Both the position numbers and the translations under genes were made by a program. Shown here in pieces: positions 24,040 through 34,765 of a stretch of DNA of 64,000 bases. Location of the stretch: the NCBI GenBank assembly GCA_016808115.1, contig JAEQBH010004120.1:1-64000 (forward strand), written 5' to 3'. Origin of the DNA: Tetrastigma voinierianum (taxonomy: Eukaryota; Streptophyta; Magnoliopsida; Vitales; Vitaceae). Every line of letters starts with the position of its first letter. Within the stretch, counting starts at the first letter, position 1. The notes under the pieces were generated by a model. That model saw only the letters and a program-made list of their open reading frames with translations. It ran no database searches and was not told where the DNA came from.

Positions 24040-25400
24040 CTTCTCGGCTCTTAATCCGCTTGAATTAGAATTTATTAACATTTCTTGTAAACATGTAAAT
24101 TAATTAATTTTAAGATTATAAAATAAGTATTATTTTCTCAGAGAAGCATTTTGTTATAGTCTGGTAAAATATATGTATATAATGAAAATTACTGGATAGA
24201 AATCGAATAAGAATGTAATAATTACCAACTTTGAGTGATGTTGCTACAGTTATCACTTATGAAATCACAAACAAGAGATATGATCAGTGTTTTGTAAAAC
24301 GCCAATTCGTTTTTAGAAGTCAGTACCACATGTTAATGTTAAGAAGAAAAAGTTGGGACTCTTCCAAACTTCCTTCTTTTCTCCTTCCTTTCTTCTGTTT
24401 CAACCCCATTCGAGATATAGCACAATGTAACAGCCTTAAAATTATTATAAATAAATTCTATTTATAATAAAATATTATTAATATCGAATTTATTTAAAAT
24501 TAAGAAATAAAAATTTTGACTTTTCATTTAATAGTTTTAAAATTAAAAATAAAATTTTAATAATGTTGTCTTGTATTTTTGCTCCTTATTACACAAATAT
24601 TAGTAAAGCATTAGGAATTTACTATTTATTACATAAAATATTAATAATAATATAATAAATAAAATTTATTTTAATAATATTACATGCATAATTTATAATA
24701 CTTTTACATTTATAATTTTGATATTTTGAATCCATTTTGATATTTTTAAATTTTTTATAGAATATTAAACATAATTTTTTTTAAAATAAAAGTATCATTA
24801 TTTTTAAATATAAATAAATTATTCGTTATTTTAATTTTTTATTAAACATTAAATTTTAATTTTAAATATACTAAATGAAAATTAAAATTTTATTTCCTAA
24901 TTTCAAATAAATCAAGATATTTATAATAAATATATTTATTTCTAATAATTTTAAGGATGTTTGATTAGTGCAATGTATTACATTAGTGAATTAAGGGTGT
25001 TACATTACTGTTATAACTCGAATGGGGGTTGAGGTAGAGATGAGAGGAGGAGAGAGGAGAGAGGAGAGAGAGAGCTTGGAAGGTTCCAGCTTTTTCTTCT
25101 TAACATTGGAATATGTGGAACCAATATTGATTTCAAAAATAGATTAATGATTTTTGCAAACACCCTTCCATCACATATTGATTTGTGAGTTTCATGGAAA
25201 TTAGATACAAACTAATGCATGCCACCCAAAGTTAGCAATTATTTTATTCTTATTCGTTTTCGTCTAGTGAATTTTCATTATATACATATATTTTGGAAGA
25301 TACCACAGAATGTTTAAAAAATAATACTAGGTTTTACAATTTCGAAATTAATTAATTTAAATGGGCACACAAGTGTTAATAAGATCTAGTTCAAAAAATA
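24040..25400. mobile_element. Long fold-back (inverted-repeat) element, copy 1
   Basis: The two halves are inverted copies of each other over about 650 bases each. Paired landmarks include atatgtatataatgaaaatt (24,170) with its complement at 25,275, aatgttaagaagaaaaag (24,333) with its complement near 25,100, and aaccccattcgag (24,402) with ctcgaatgggggtt (25,017). The centre is near 24,690. The inner 600 bases are shared with 38,193-38,865 and 58,381-59,283. No transposase is present, so this is a non-autonomous fold-back or MITE-type element. Confidence 0.75.
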
Positions 25401-25404
25401 ATTC

Positions 25405-25750
25405 ATCGCTCATATAAATACAAATGGGTCCCGATCTACAAAACACTCTTCAATCTTATTCCTCTTCCTCGCAACTTGAATATTTGTTTTTCTCTCGTTG
25501 TTCCTACTACGTATCTTTATCTTCGCTTTGAAGGACTCATCCTAGAATCAAATTCACAATGCATTTTTATACGCTCAGCTATTATATTCATTTACAGTTC
25601 ATACAATCCCAAACCTCTTCGAATTCCTTTCTATTTCTCATTCTTACACAAGAGCCTCCTGCTTTCTGTCAGTTGTCTTCATCTGTTCTCGACCTTATGC
25701 AACCAAGATTCAGAATAATTCTATCCCCGTAACATTATTGCATCTTCTGT
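25405..25750 (+). promoter_or_regulatory. Possible promoter and short reading frame
   Basis: A TATA-like catataaatac at 25,411 is followed by a pyrimidine-rich stretch resembling a plant 5' leader and an 80-residue open frame (25,476-25,718, start MNICFSLVV). The frame has hydrophobic stretches but no recognised domain. It may be a promoter captured by a transposon, or chance. No copy exists in unit 2. Confidence 0.25.
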
Positions 25751-25929
25751 GTGGCTAGTAATGAGCCCCTTTTTTTCCCCTCGTTTTCCTGTGATTTTCT
25801 ACTAATATAGCAGGTTACTCAATTGTTTTAAAATTCAAGAATTCAAAATTTTTTTTTTCAAAAATCCAGTTTTTGTATCTCCTTACATGTTTTAGTTATT
25901 TCCTTTTAGTTGTTTGGTTGAAAATGCCA

Positions 25930-26947
25930 GATGAGTTTTTTTTTTTTCTTTTGTTTACTTTGTGTCTCACATGAGTTAGGTCGGTGCTTAGTAATGGTTT
26001 TGAGAATGCATTGGTTTTGTGTTTAAATTTGTTTCTGTCAAAATTGGGATACCTTTTGCATTTGTTTGATTTTAGACTTGAGCGTATTTTTTGATCGTGG
26101 GAGACTTAGTCAATAGCCCCATTGTTTCTCAAGAAATCATTTTTAATGAAACTCCACAAAGACACACACACTAGGTCTCATTTATACACTTTGGCTCCAA
26201 CCTCTTCTTCTCAAATTGAACTTATCTTGAGAGACCTTAACTTCTATAGTGATGGGACACCTCAATAAAGAGGATTTCCATTGTGCCCCAATTGAAAAGA
26301 AAGAAAAAGAAAAAAAAAAGAAAATGAGAAAAAAGAAAGAAAAAGAAAAAGAAAAGCAAAAAAGAGAAAAAAAAGAAAGAAAAAAAAATAAGTGAGTTTA
26401 CTCACAAGTAGGTGCTTTGGTTTTTAGTTGAGCGTCAGGTGAAGTTCAAGGGAATTAAACGCCCATAGTTCTAACTAACTAGTGGGGAGTTCAACGATCC
26501 CGCCGCTACGGACACTTTTCTAAAACTCCCGCACGCTTCTACTTTAGTTTTTGGCTTGTTGAATGCAAGTGTGTTTTATCCTCGTTTTTGGGCTAATTTT
26601 CTTTTCTCAAATAGAGTGAGTTGGAGTTTGGTTGAAAAGTTTTTTGAAACCTTAGTCTATATTTGAGACCTAAAACATTGTTTATACCCGTAGAGTCCTT
26701 TAGAAAGATCGAACAGGGCTTGGAAGAAAATCATTTCTAACAACATACTTCATTTGAATGCCTCGTCTTTTTAGAGATGATAAAATGTTTTGGCATCCTA
26801 TTTTAAGCAACATGTTTTCTTAAAACATTTCCAAGCTTTCTCTTAACTTGTACTAGCACCATACTCATACTCATATCTATTTTAGTGTTTTTGTTTTATG
26901 TTTGTGTTTCCTTTGCTTGGGGACAAACAAAAATTTAAGTTTGGGGG
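25930..26947 (+). mobile_element. Athila/Tat-like gypsy element, 3' internal part (B1)
   Basis: This non-coding tract lies upstream of an LTR. It has a long A/G-rich run (26,290-26,390) and ends in ggggacaaacaaaaatttaa and then gtttgggggtg, the polypurine region that characteristically precedes the 3' LTR in Athila/Tat-type plant gypsy elements. It is shared with 47,940-50,161 of segment B2, apart from an insertion there. No coding remains. Confidence 0.62.
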
Positions 26948-28522
26948 TGTAATGAGTATACTTTATACTCATTTTATCACTATGTTTTACTTATATTTTT
27001 AGTATTTTTATCATATAAATAAGTGTTCTAATGCTCTAAATGTTCAATTTGTGATTAGGCCAACCATGAGTCAATATAGAGCAAAAAACAAAGAGATAAA
27101 GCCTGCAAATCGCAAACTACACATGTAATAGCAACTACTGTAATTAATGTTTTCAGCTGGAAGATGATCTCAATGATACAAAATTTATATGAATGGATAG
27201 GAGACTTCTCGTGCTTTCCAAAGATACCTTATTCACTCCATTGGACTTCAAATGATCAAGTTTATGACTCTTGGTAATCAAGGAAGAAGATAAGAGAGCC
27301 TGTGCGACCGCTGGAAATTTGCACATTCAAATTTTATCATAATTTCTAATTCCTGGCCATATCCAGATTCTACACTTCAAAAGCTTTCCAATGGTACCAA
27401 GAACGCCAAAATCGAAGTTCAGATGTCAAAGTTATGGTCTTATGAAGTTAGTCCAAAAACAGGAAAGTTGAAACAACGTCGCGATGTTGCAAAGAGGTGC
27501 AGAACGCAGATCCCGGGACAAACAGATTTCAGGTTGGTTTCGGGCTCCATTTTTCAGCCCATTTCGAGCCCTGAATTGAGGGAGAGCTAAAGCTCAAACC
27601 CCAAGAATACAAAAAAGAGGCGGCTAGGGCTCGAAGAAGGGGACTTTGTCCATGAATTTCAAATTCAAGGAAGAGGTTGTGGTCGCTTTTGAAGATTTAG
27701 GAGAAGATCATGAGAATCAGGAAGAAAATCCTAGGAATCACCACTATTTGATCATTAGAGTTTCTCTTCTTATCTTTTCTCATGTTTTGTCCAAGTTTAT
27801 GATGTATCAAACCTCTATTGTTCTAACTTTGTAGTCTAGGTTTTGCTGATTTCACACATGAATCTTATATTTATTCACAATTTTCCTTTTTATATTGTTT
27901 CTCCGTGATTGTCTATCTATTGATTCATGCTTGGTTCTATTTATATATTGATTTCTAGCTAATCTCAATATGGCGAGTGGTTCTTTGCTAGATCTAAGAA
28001 AGGAGTAAAGAACTAGACATAGATGAATCAACCTAATTAGCTTGGTAGTGTAGGAATTACTCAGAATTAGGAGGTATGAGATTTCTTGGATCTTTAAAAC
28101 ATTCCTAATGCTTCGGGTCGAGCTGGAGAAGCAAAAGACCTAGTGTTACTTAGGTTATTCGAATTTATAGCTTATACTCAAATTAGGAAAAGAGTCGCTC
28201 CGAAAGCATTTTCATGAAACAATAGAGTAGAATTTCGACTTAGACCAAGAGGATTCGTCCACTCGTACTAAGTACCCTAGGAATTTATCATCTCTTGGTA
28301 TCTCTTTAGTTGCAAACTTATTAGTTGGGATTTAGAAATTCTCATTAGTTTAGTTTAAATTATGTTATACTATCACAATTGTTAGTTTGATATTAGAGAC
28401 GATTATAATTTGTACTTAGCATCCCCATTTTCCTGTGATCGATATTCGTACTTAGGGCACACTTTATTACTTGAAAGTGTATACTTGCGCGATTAGGCAT
28501 TCTTTGCATACTTTATCGCACA
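26948..28522 (+). repeat. 3' LTR of the Athila/Tat-like element (B1)
   Basis: A 1.57-kb LTR starts TGTAATGAGTATAC after the polypurine tract and ends ttgcatactttatcgcaca. No 5' LTR is present, so the element is truncated. A 62-residue open frame inside it (27,646-27,834) is not conserved in the second copy. The B2 copy (50,162-51,379) lacks the last part. Confidence 0.68.
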
Positions 28523-28556
28523 TATTTTAAAAACAATCACTCAAAATGCCTATCAT

Positions 28557-28835
28557 GGTGTGTTGGTGCAAGAGGGGCATCCAAAAGAGCATTCTAAAGC
28601 TCCAAGTCGATGCAATAGTGGCGTGAGGTATATCACCCATAAGAAAGAGATGATTGCGGTTATCCATTGCCTAGAGACGTGGAAGCACTACTTGATGGGA
28701 ACACGATTCACAGTAGTGACTGACAACATATCTAACACCTTATTCAAAACTCAAAAGAACTTACTGCCAAGGAAGCCAGATATTAAAGAGTTCTTAACTA
28801 ACTTTGACTGTAAGTACGAAGCCGAGCCGACATAA
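28557..28835 (+). CDS. Chromovirus RNase H fragment (B1)
   Basis: A 91-residue open stretch reads LVQEGHPKEHSK, then RYITHKKEMIAVIHCLETWK and HYLMGTRFTVVTDN, the Ty3/gypsy RNase H domain (family RYTTHEKEMLAVV...WRHYLLG..F.V.TDN). Part of the family's acidic catalytic set is visible (Glu in KEM, Asp in TDN). It is cut at the 5' side by the Athila-like LTR, so the preceding RT is lost. Confidence 0.82.
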   Translation, partial: GVLVQEGHPKEHSKAPSRCNSGVRYITHKKEMIAVIHCLETWKHYLMGTRFTVVTDNISNTLFKTQKNLLPRKPDIKEFLTNFDCKYEAEPT

Positions 28836-28989
28836 CTATGGCGTGAGTGCAAGGAGTAGGAAGGAAAGCAGAGCCACGTGGGATCGTTGAGTCGAGTTGT
28901 GGCAGACTTAACTGAGTGAGTAAGGCAAGGAGCTCCATAAGACTTTATATCAAAAGTTGGCTGAATGGTGAGAGATGGCAATTGAATGA

Positions 28990-29760
28990 AAGACACCGGC
29001 TGAGAACTAGTTGTTTTACTTCACAGAGGGAAGCTATGTAGCTTCAAGCAAATTGAGAAGAGAGTTTCTAAAGGGAGACACATGATACGAAGTGGGTTGG
29101 TCACCTAAGAGGCTTTGCTCGCACGGTCTTTTCATTGGCCTAAGATGAAGGAATACGTGTAAGCCTATGTCAATACATGCCATGTTTTTCAAGTTGACAA
29201 GACCAAGCAGAAGAAGGAAGCGAGTTTTCTATAACCCCGCCATTCCGGGAAAGCATTCATGGCAAAGTAGCTTATGGATGGATCCCATTAGTGTGTTTCG
29301 AAAGTTGAGGGCTTGATCGGGCTTTTGGTAGTGGTAGATGTGTTCTCTACATGCTATCTTCATTCTAGCCCCGAATGAGTGTGAAGTAGCTTAACATCTT
29401 CTTCATCGATGTCATGGGAAGCATTTTGGGATGCTTGAGACATAGGAGGATCGAGACACGCGGTTCACTGTTTTTTGATGTGTTATTCACGAAGGGGGTA
29501 CAGAGTGCAAGTTCTAATCATAATCACTCTGACCACATCGATTAAGCGAGTGAATCAGATGCTTGAGGAGTACTCATGCCACTATGTGATAGCCGCTCAA
29601 ACAAATTGGTTGGAACTTCTTGAGCCTGCACAATTGTCTTATAATCTGCAACGAAGTTCAGCCATAGGAATGAGCCCTTTTGAGGTAGCAATTAGGTTTG
29701 AACCTCACATGCCTCAAGGTGGCCGGGGTTTCGAGCACCTGCGTAGCATGTGTAACGCCC
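28990..29760 (+). CDS. Chromovirus integrase fragments (B1)
   Basis: Remnants of the H2C2 zinc-binding region lie at about 29,030-29,230 and parallel the cleaner copy at 51,701-51,940. The open stretch 29,475-29,771 reads RVNQMLEEYSCHYV and SYNLQRSSAIGMSPFEVA, the C-terminal half of the gypsy integrase core. Several stops separate the parts. Confidence 0.78.
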
Positions 29761-32250
29761 GTCCCAGATAGTGTACAGAGGATATAACTCAGGGCGATAC
29801 GAGCACCAAGTGTCACATTGTGGTATCTTGAGATGAAATTGTGAAATGATAAATTTAGAACTGACTGTTGTACTAAACAAGGTTAAACTAATTGATCAAA
29901 ATGGGACATAAAGGGCAATTGAGTAAGATGGTATGCCAAAAATGAAAATAACATAAGTTGATTGGCAATATTAAGCCGATGGGAGACCACCTGCAATTAG
30001 GAGAAATGGGAGTATAAATAGGCTATGAGAAACCAAATACATCAATGATTTTGTCTTCATTCGGGTTAGGCAAACCCATAGAGAGAGAAGGAAGGATAGC
30101 AAGAAGAGGAAGAAGAGTAAGAGGGAGAAGAAGTAGGAGAAGACCAAACCAAGGTATGTTTTTGTCTTGGAAACATGTGTATTTTGGATTCCTAAGGTTT
30201 TGGTATGGAGATTAGTTGCTCCTTATTCTAGGGTTTTGTGGAAGAGATCACCCAAACCCTAGATTTGTTGAGGTTATGGGGGAAAAACCCTAATTGGTAT
30301 AGAATAAACATGGAATCCTTCTATTTATATGGTTTTATATGGAATTGGTGGACCTTGGGTTGAATTATTAGGGTTTTGTGGTATGAGGTTCCAAACCACC
30401 AATACAAGTGTTATGGAGTGGTTTTGGATGAATTCCATGTTGATTCTTGAGGTAATATGGAAGGGAGAAGTTGTATGAAGAGAAATGGTACCAAAAGTGG
30501 GCAAAAATAACATTTATGGGCAAAATTTTCGAAGCGGTACCGGTACCAAAACAGGGCGGTACCGGTACCACCATACAGAAGCCAATCGGTACCGGTACCG
30601 ATACAAGCGGTACTGGTACCATCCAACAGAACCAAATCGGTACCGGTACTGAACAGAGTGGTACCGGTACCATAGTGTCCAAAATGCCCAGATTGTGTAG
30701 TTTTGCATATTTAAGCCTAAAATTCATATTTTGTTAGTATAGGAACCTTAATAAATGATTAAATAGGTTCAAATAAGATTGGAACTCGATGAAAACGAAG
30801 GTATTTTTCAGCCATTTCAAGAAGTTTCTCGCTTGCCTCTACGATATTCGCTGAAAGTGTGAATAAGTGCTACTGAGTATGTTGTTTATATCGTTATACA
30901 TAGGCGACACATAGCCATATTCGCTTGAGTGTGTAGGCTAAAAGCAAAGGGAAAGTTGTGGAGTCGTGCCTGCTTAGTAAGCAAAAAGGTGAGTGTTCTA
31001 AACCTATTTTTCCAATACTAGTGTATTATATTATAAACTATTTTACAGTGGTATTCAATGGTTTTTAGTTGTAAAACCATATTTCAAAGAGCAAGCAAGC
31101 AAAAGTATATTTCTAAAACAGGCCTAACTAAAACTCTCAGTTTTAAGCATACCGTCAGAGGGTATTCCGTGACGTGCACGGTGGTGTTAGGATATCATTC
31201 ATGCATTTTAGATTTGCTTCGTCGACAAACTTAGGGTCATGCATCACACGAAAGGAGACCGTGGCACGTACAGAAGTATATAGGGTTAACGCGTTAACTA
31301 AATTATGGTGATGGAGACCCAGGTCAATTCCACCATATTTACCGGAAAAGGTGAAGTGAAGTGTGCCAGCCCTTCACCTAGTGAGCCGACCCAGTCCGTA
31401 CCACCTGCACTACAATGCCCAGGCTCCCGTGTTCACTAGGGTACAGTAAGCAGGAAAGGCCTCCAGTGGTTGATGATTTATAAGCATGTTTCATACAGTT
31501 TTGAAACCAACCACTAGTGCACGGTTGAGCCCAGGCTCCCGTTTTATTTTAAAGCATGCGGTTGAGCCTGTGCTCTATGTTTATAAAAAAATTTGGAAAC
31601 TTTTTAAAGAAGAGATTTATAAAAAGTTTTGCAAACTTTTACAAAGTAAAGCAAGTTAAGGGTTTATGAAAAGTTTTAGAAACTTTAAAGCAAAGCAAAG
31701 CAAAGTAAGCAAGGCTTCGAAAATATCCCCGTAAAGATATTTTTACAGTTTTGAGATGTTTTCGGAAAAAGCAAACATTTTATAAAGCATACACTCACTG
31801 AGCTCATTTAGCTCATTATTTTCTTGTTTTAAAAACTATTTTCTAGGTACAGGCACTCCGAACGCTGGAGTAGATTAGGATTCCTCTGACAATTGTCAAA
31901 GGTTTATTAATAATATTTTAAAGAAATACTTTGAATTTGTGAGTACGGTATATGTATGCATAGTGTAGTTTTGCGGAACTGTTGAGCCCGAGGCTCTTGT
32001 TAGAACGTTGCTGGTTGCCATATTTAGGAAAGTGTAAATTTGTGTAAACATGATCTGGAATATGTCCTTATTGCAGCTGACATGCTGCCGAGATTTTTAT
32101 CAAATCATAAGTTCGAAAAAGGAAAATTTTTTATAGGAGTTTGAGCAAGCAACACATTCATTCACTGTAGAATTTAGTCGTTAGAAGTAACGGCTGGGGA
32201 TTTCTGTGGAGTGGCCGGCACACCTACGTCAGTAGCGGTGGGGTGTGTCA
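29753..32250 (+). mobile_element. Solo LTR of a Tekay/Del-like gypsy element
   Basis: The 2.5-kb insert starts tgtaacgcccgtccc and ends ggggtgtgtca, the TG...CA ends usual for Tekay/Del chromovirus LTRs. It also contains a cactcactgagctcattt...ggtacagg block near 31,790, as such LTRs do. The homologous place in B2 (about 52,470) lacks it. No internal coding sequence is present, so it is a solo LTR left by LTR-LTR recombination. It carries an array of GGTACCGGTACC palindromes at 30,535-30,673. Confidence 0.7.
30535..30673. repeat. Array of GGTACCGGTACC palindromes
   Basis: Five units of gcggtaccggtacc or close variants recur about every 25-35 bases, separated by unrelated A-rich spacers. Each core is a perfect or near-perfect palindrome. 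The several overlapping long open frames on both strands here (Val-Pro repeats on minus, Gly-Thr repeats on plus) are a by-product of the array. Confidence 0.9.
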
Positions 32251-32679
32251 CGAGCCCCACTACGCACAAGTTTCATGGTCTCGATTGTGATTTTACTTGA
32301 TGAAGCTCGGGACAACCTTGAGAAGGCAAGTAAATGCATGAAGAAATATGCGGACAAAGGCAAGAGACTTTTGGAATTTAAGGAAGGGGAGAAGTTCATA
32401 GGCTAACTCCTCAAATTTCAAGAAACTGAATAAGCGCTTCAAAGAGGTTTGATCCCATAGTATGAGCGTCCTTTGAAATTGTAGCCATCAAACGCCTACA
32501 AGCTAAGCTACCTTAGAGATTGAAGCTTCACTCGACATTCCATGTAAGCTTCTTAAAGCCTTATCATCATGATCCTAGTCTGAACAGAGTGCAAGCAAAG
32601 CGGAACCCGCCTATGATCAGGGTTGAGTTCGACAAAGAGATTGCAAGCATCCTGTAGGATATGAAGATGGGCAACTGGA

Positions 32680-32839
32680 AGAACAAGTGAACCGAATACT
32701 TAATTCATTGGAAGAGGACACCCATCATTGAAGCAAGTTAAGAGAAGGGTGCTACTTTGTGGTAGTTTGAAGACCAGATCAATGAGTATGCGCGAATGAA
32801 GTCAACGAGGACGTCGACTACCTCTAGCGTGGGAGGGTT
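32680..32839 (+). CDS. Chromovirus chromodomain fragment and polypurine tract (B1)
   Basis: The frame reads EYLIHWKRTPI, then EKGATLW and FEDQINEYA, followed by STRTSTTS. This matches the plant chromovirus integrase-linked chromodomain core (Y-L-x-x-W-K...E-x-x-W-E). Stops interrupt it. A polypurine run (gtgggagggtt) at 32,829-32,839 leads into the LTR. Confidence 0.78.
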
Positions 32840-33624
32840 TGTTAGCCCCTCGACTAGATGACTCTGGGTTCAATGTGGCAATGCAGAGGGCGCTGGCCTC
32901 AGCCCCCATGCGCTCATTGGGGTGGAAGGAGATCAAGGTAAATCGAGGGGAAGCAAGTGTCGCACAGATGAGAAGCTTACAGCAGAGCAGCTGTTTCGCC
33001 ACCACATGAGGGAAGTGTGGTGACACGATATTGTTGGGAAGCGCATGTTGCAGCCATTTACGCTCAAGACTTAGAGGAGCCAGACACCATGAAAGCGGAT
33101 CGCAGTGGGAGAAGCCTCATTTTATATAGGCATGAGGGCCTTGGGCAACAAGTCTCCTAATTGGAGTGCAACAAGGAGTCCTGCAGCACAATGAGTCCTG
33201 CAACACAAGGAGTCCTATGGCAGTAGGAGTCCTGATAAAAAATGACTATTAGTCCAGGAAGGATTTGTGTGGCTGCAGCAGGTGGTCCTCAGACCAGCAA
33301 GACTCGTTAGTCCAGAAGGATCTCGTGTTGGCTTGCGCATTGAAATACATGAGCTAGAGATTTTAGTCAGACTGCATCAGACCACCCTGAGTAGCCTAGG
33401 CAAGGGGTTGCGTGCCCAATTGGCTAATTAATTGAGAATTGGATCCATAGAGAGCATTGAGCATCCTGAGATGTGGGAGCCTTTGCCAAAGTGTTTTGTA
33501 TTTTAAGAAAATAAAATATGAGTTGGGGAGAGAGCCTTGTATGTCAGGTTTGTAAGAACGTGAGGCATTGAGGCGTTGGTTTTATGTTCTAGGCGCCACA
33601 CACGCAAGCCATAAATTGGCAGGA
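32840..33624 (+). repeat. Chromovirus 3' LTR (B1)
   Basis: It starts tgttagcccctcga right after the polypurine tract and ends around ccataaattggcaggatg. The better-preserved counterpart is 53,081-53,820. No 5' LTR exists. Confidence 0.75.
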
Positions 33625-33769
33625 TGCCTACCAAGGGCGTATGAAAAATTAAGAACCATTCCTTCAAGACCCTTTCCCGATGGTCTTCAATAGATGTATT
33701 ACATATTTTGTATCCCAAATTGCCATAATGTTATATTCAAGTGGATGGTCTTTGAAATGAATATAATTA

Positions 33770-33772
<3 letters not shown>

Positions 33773-33848
<76 letters not shown>
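33773..33848. repeat. (AT)n microsatellite
   Basis: About 38 uninterrupted AT units. The matching place in B2 (about 53,870) has no such tract, so it arose or expanded in this copy or was lost in the other. Translations give artefactual Tyr-Ile repeats. Confidence 0.97.
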
Positions 33849-33854
<6 letters not shown>

Positions 33855-34109
33855 ACGTAAAAAAATTAATTTTTAATAAAAGCTTTACAAATTGTATAAA
33901 TTTGCTGTCCACGTTATGCCTAGCTCACTCGCTTCTGGAGTGTTAAAAATTTAAAAAGGTAGGACATCGTCAAAAAAATTGTACAAATATGTTTTCCCCA
34001 TTTTTAGTAATGAAATCATTTGACTCATAAATCCCATTATATTAAAGCACTTTCAGACATTGATATTAATTATTAGATACAAATATATATCCTATTTTAA
34101 AATTTGTTT

Positions 34110-34144
<35 letters not shown>

Positions 34145-34765
34145 CTTTATACCCTTTGCCTTTCCCTTTTTAATTTTTGGTATTAGATTTTAAAATAAGA
34201 AAGTAAACATAGCTTCAACATGACTTTTAAAATTGCATTTAATTAAAAAAAGTGAATTTGAATTTGAATTTAAATTTTGATGGTAGGTTGTTTTAAGGTG
34301 AAGGGTAGGGTCACAAAACTTAACAACATAAATTTAAAAATTGAATAAGTGAAAATAAATATTTTAATTGAAGGTTAAATATGAGGATGGTTCTAATTTA
34401 GAAAACTAGTCAGAACACATTCAAGACAATAATATGTAGGTTTACTTAAGGGAAGGGTCACTAGATTCAGGCTTTGCCAGTCCTCTTTGAGTCGAAGGAC
34501 ACCTGGATAAGATAACCATTCATCAACAGCCAGTTTTGGACAAAATATTCAATACAGATCATCTTAATGAAACAACGCGAACAAATCAAGCAAAACATGA
34601 AATTAAGGAAACAATTGAGGAATTCAAAGAAAACAAACCAGCAAGGACTAAAGAAAGTTCAATTGTTCATGACATATACTCTACTCACCAGTCTGGTATT
34701 TATCGCCATCCTTCCTGCCTAAGTCTATTACATGCCTTCATTAAGCTGCTATCTGATCTCGATGA
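33849..34765. other. AT-rich region downstream of bZIP gene B1
   Basis: Non-coding sequence shared with 53,880-54,804, including an (AT)n tract at 34,108-34,141. It contains the 3' flank of gene B. The plus-strand open frame at 34,536-34,844 is partly antisense to gene B's last exon. Confidence 0.6.

Larger units (their letters stand above)
28557..33624 (+). mobile_element. Truncated Ty3/gypsy chromovirus (B1), with nested LTR
   Basis: The remaining part of a plus-strand chromovirus is: RNase H, integrase zinc finger, integrase core, chromodomain, polypurine tract, 3' LTR. Everything 5' of RNase H, including the polymerase, is missing. The element is interrupted by a 2.5-kb solo LTR at 29,753-32,250 that is absent from the homologous copy at 51,380-53,820. 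All reading frames carry stops. Confidence 0.82.

Noticed and set aside
26280..26395. A/G-rich run considered as a simple-repeat locus or matrix attachment site
   Set aside because: It is shared with the B2 copy at the same position in an Athila/Tat-like element and is best explained as that element's non-coding 3' region.
30368..30737. Several overlapping long open frames on both strands (up to 119 residues) with Val-Pro or Gly-Thr repeats
   Set aside because: They are translations of the GGTACC palindrome array in a solo LTR. Being open on both strands over the same bases is expected from the repeat and shows no family features.
33664..33912. Open frames with Tyr-Ile repeats on both strands
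   Set aside because: They are the translation of the (AT)n microsatellite and nothing more.
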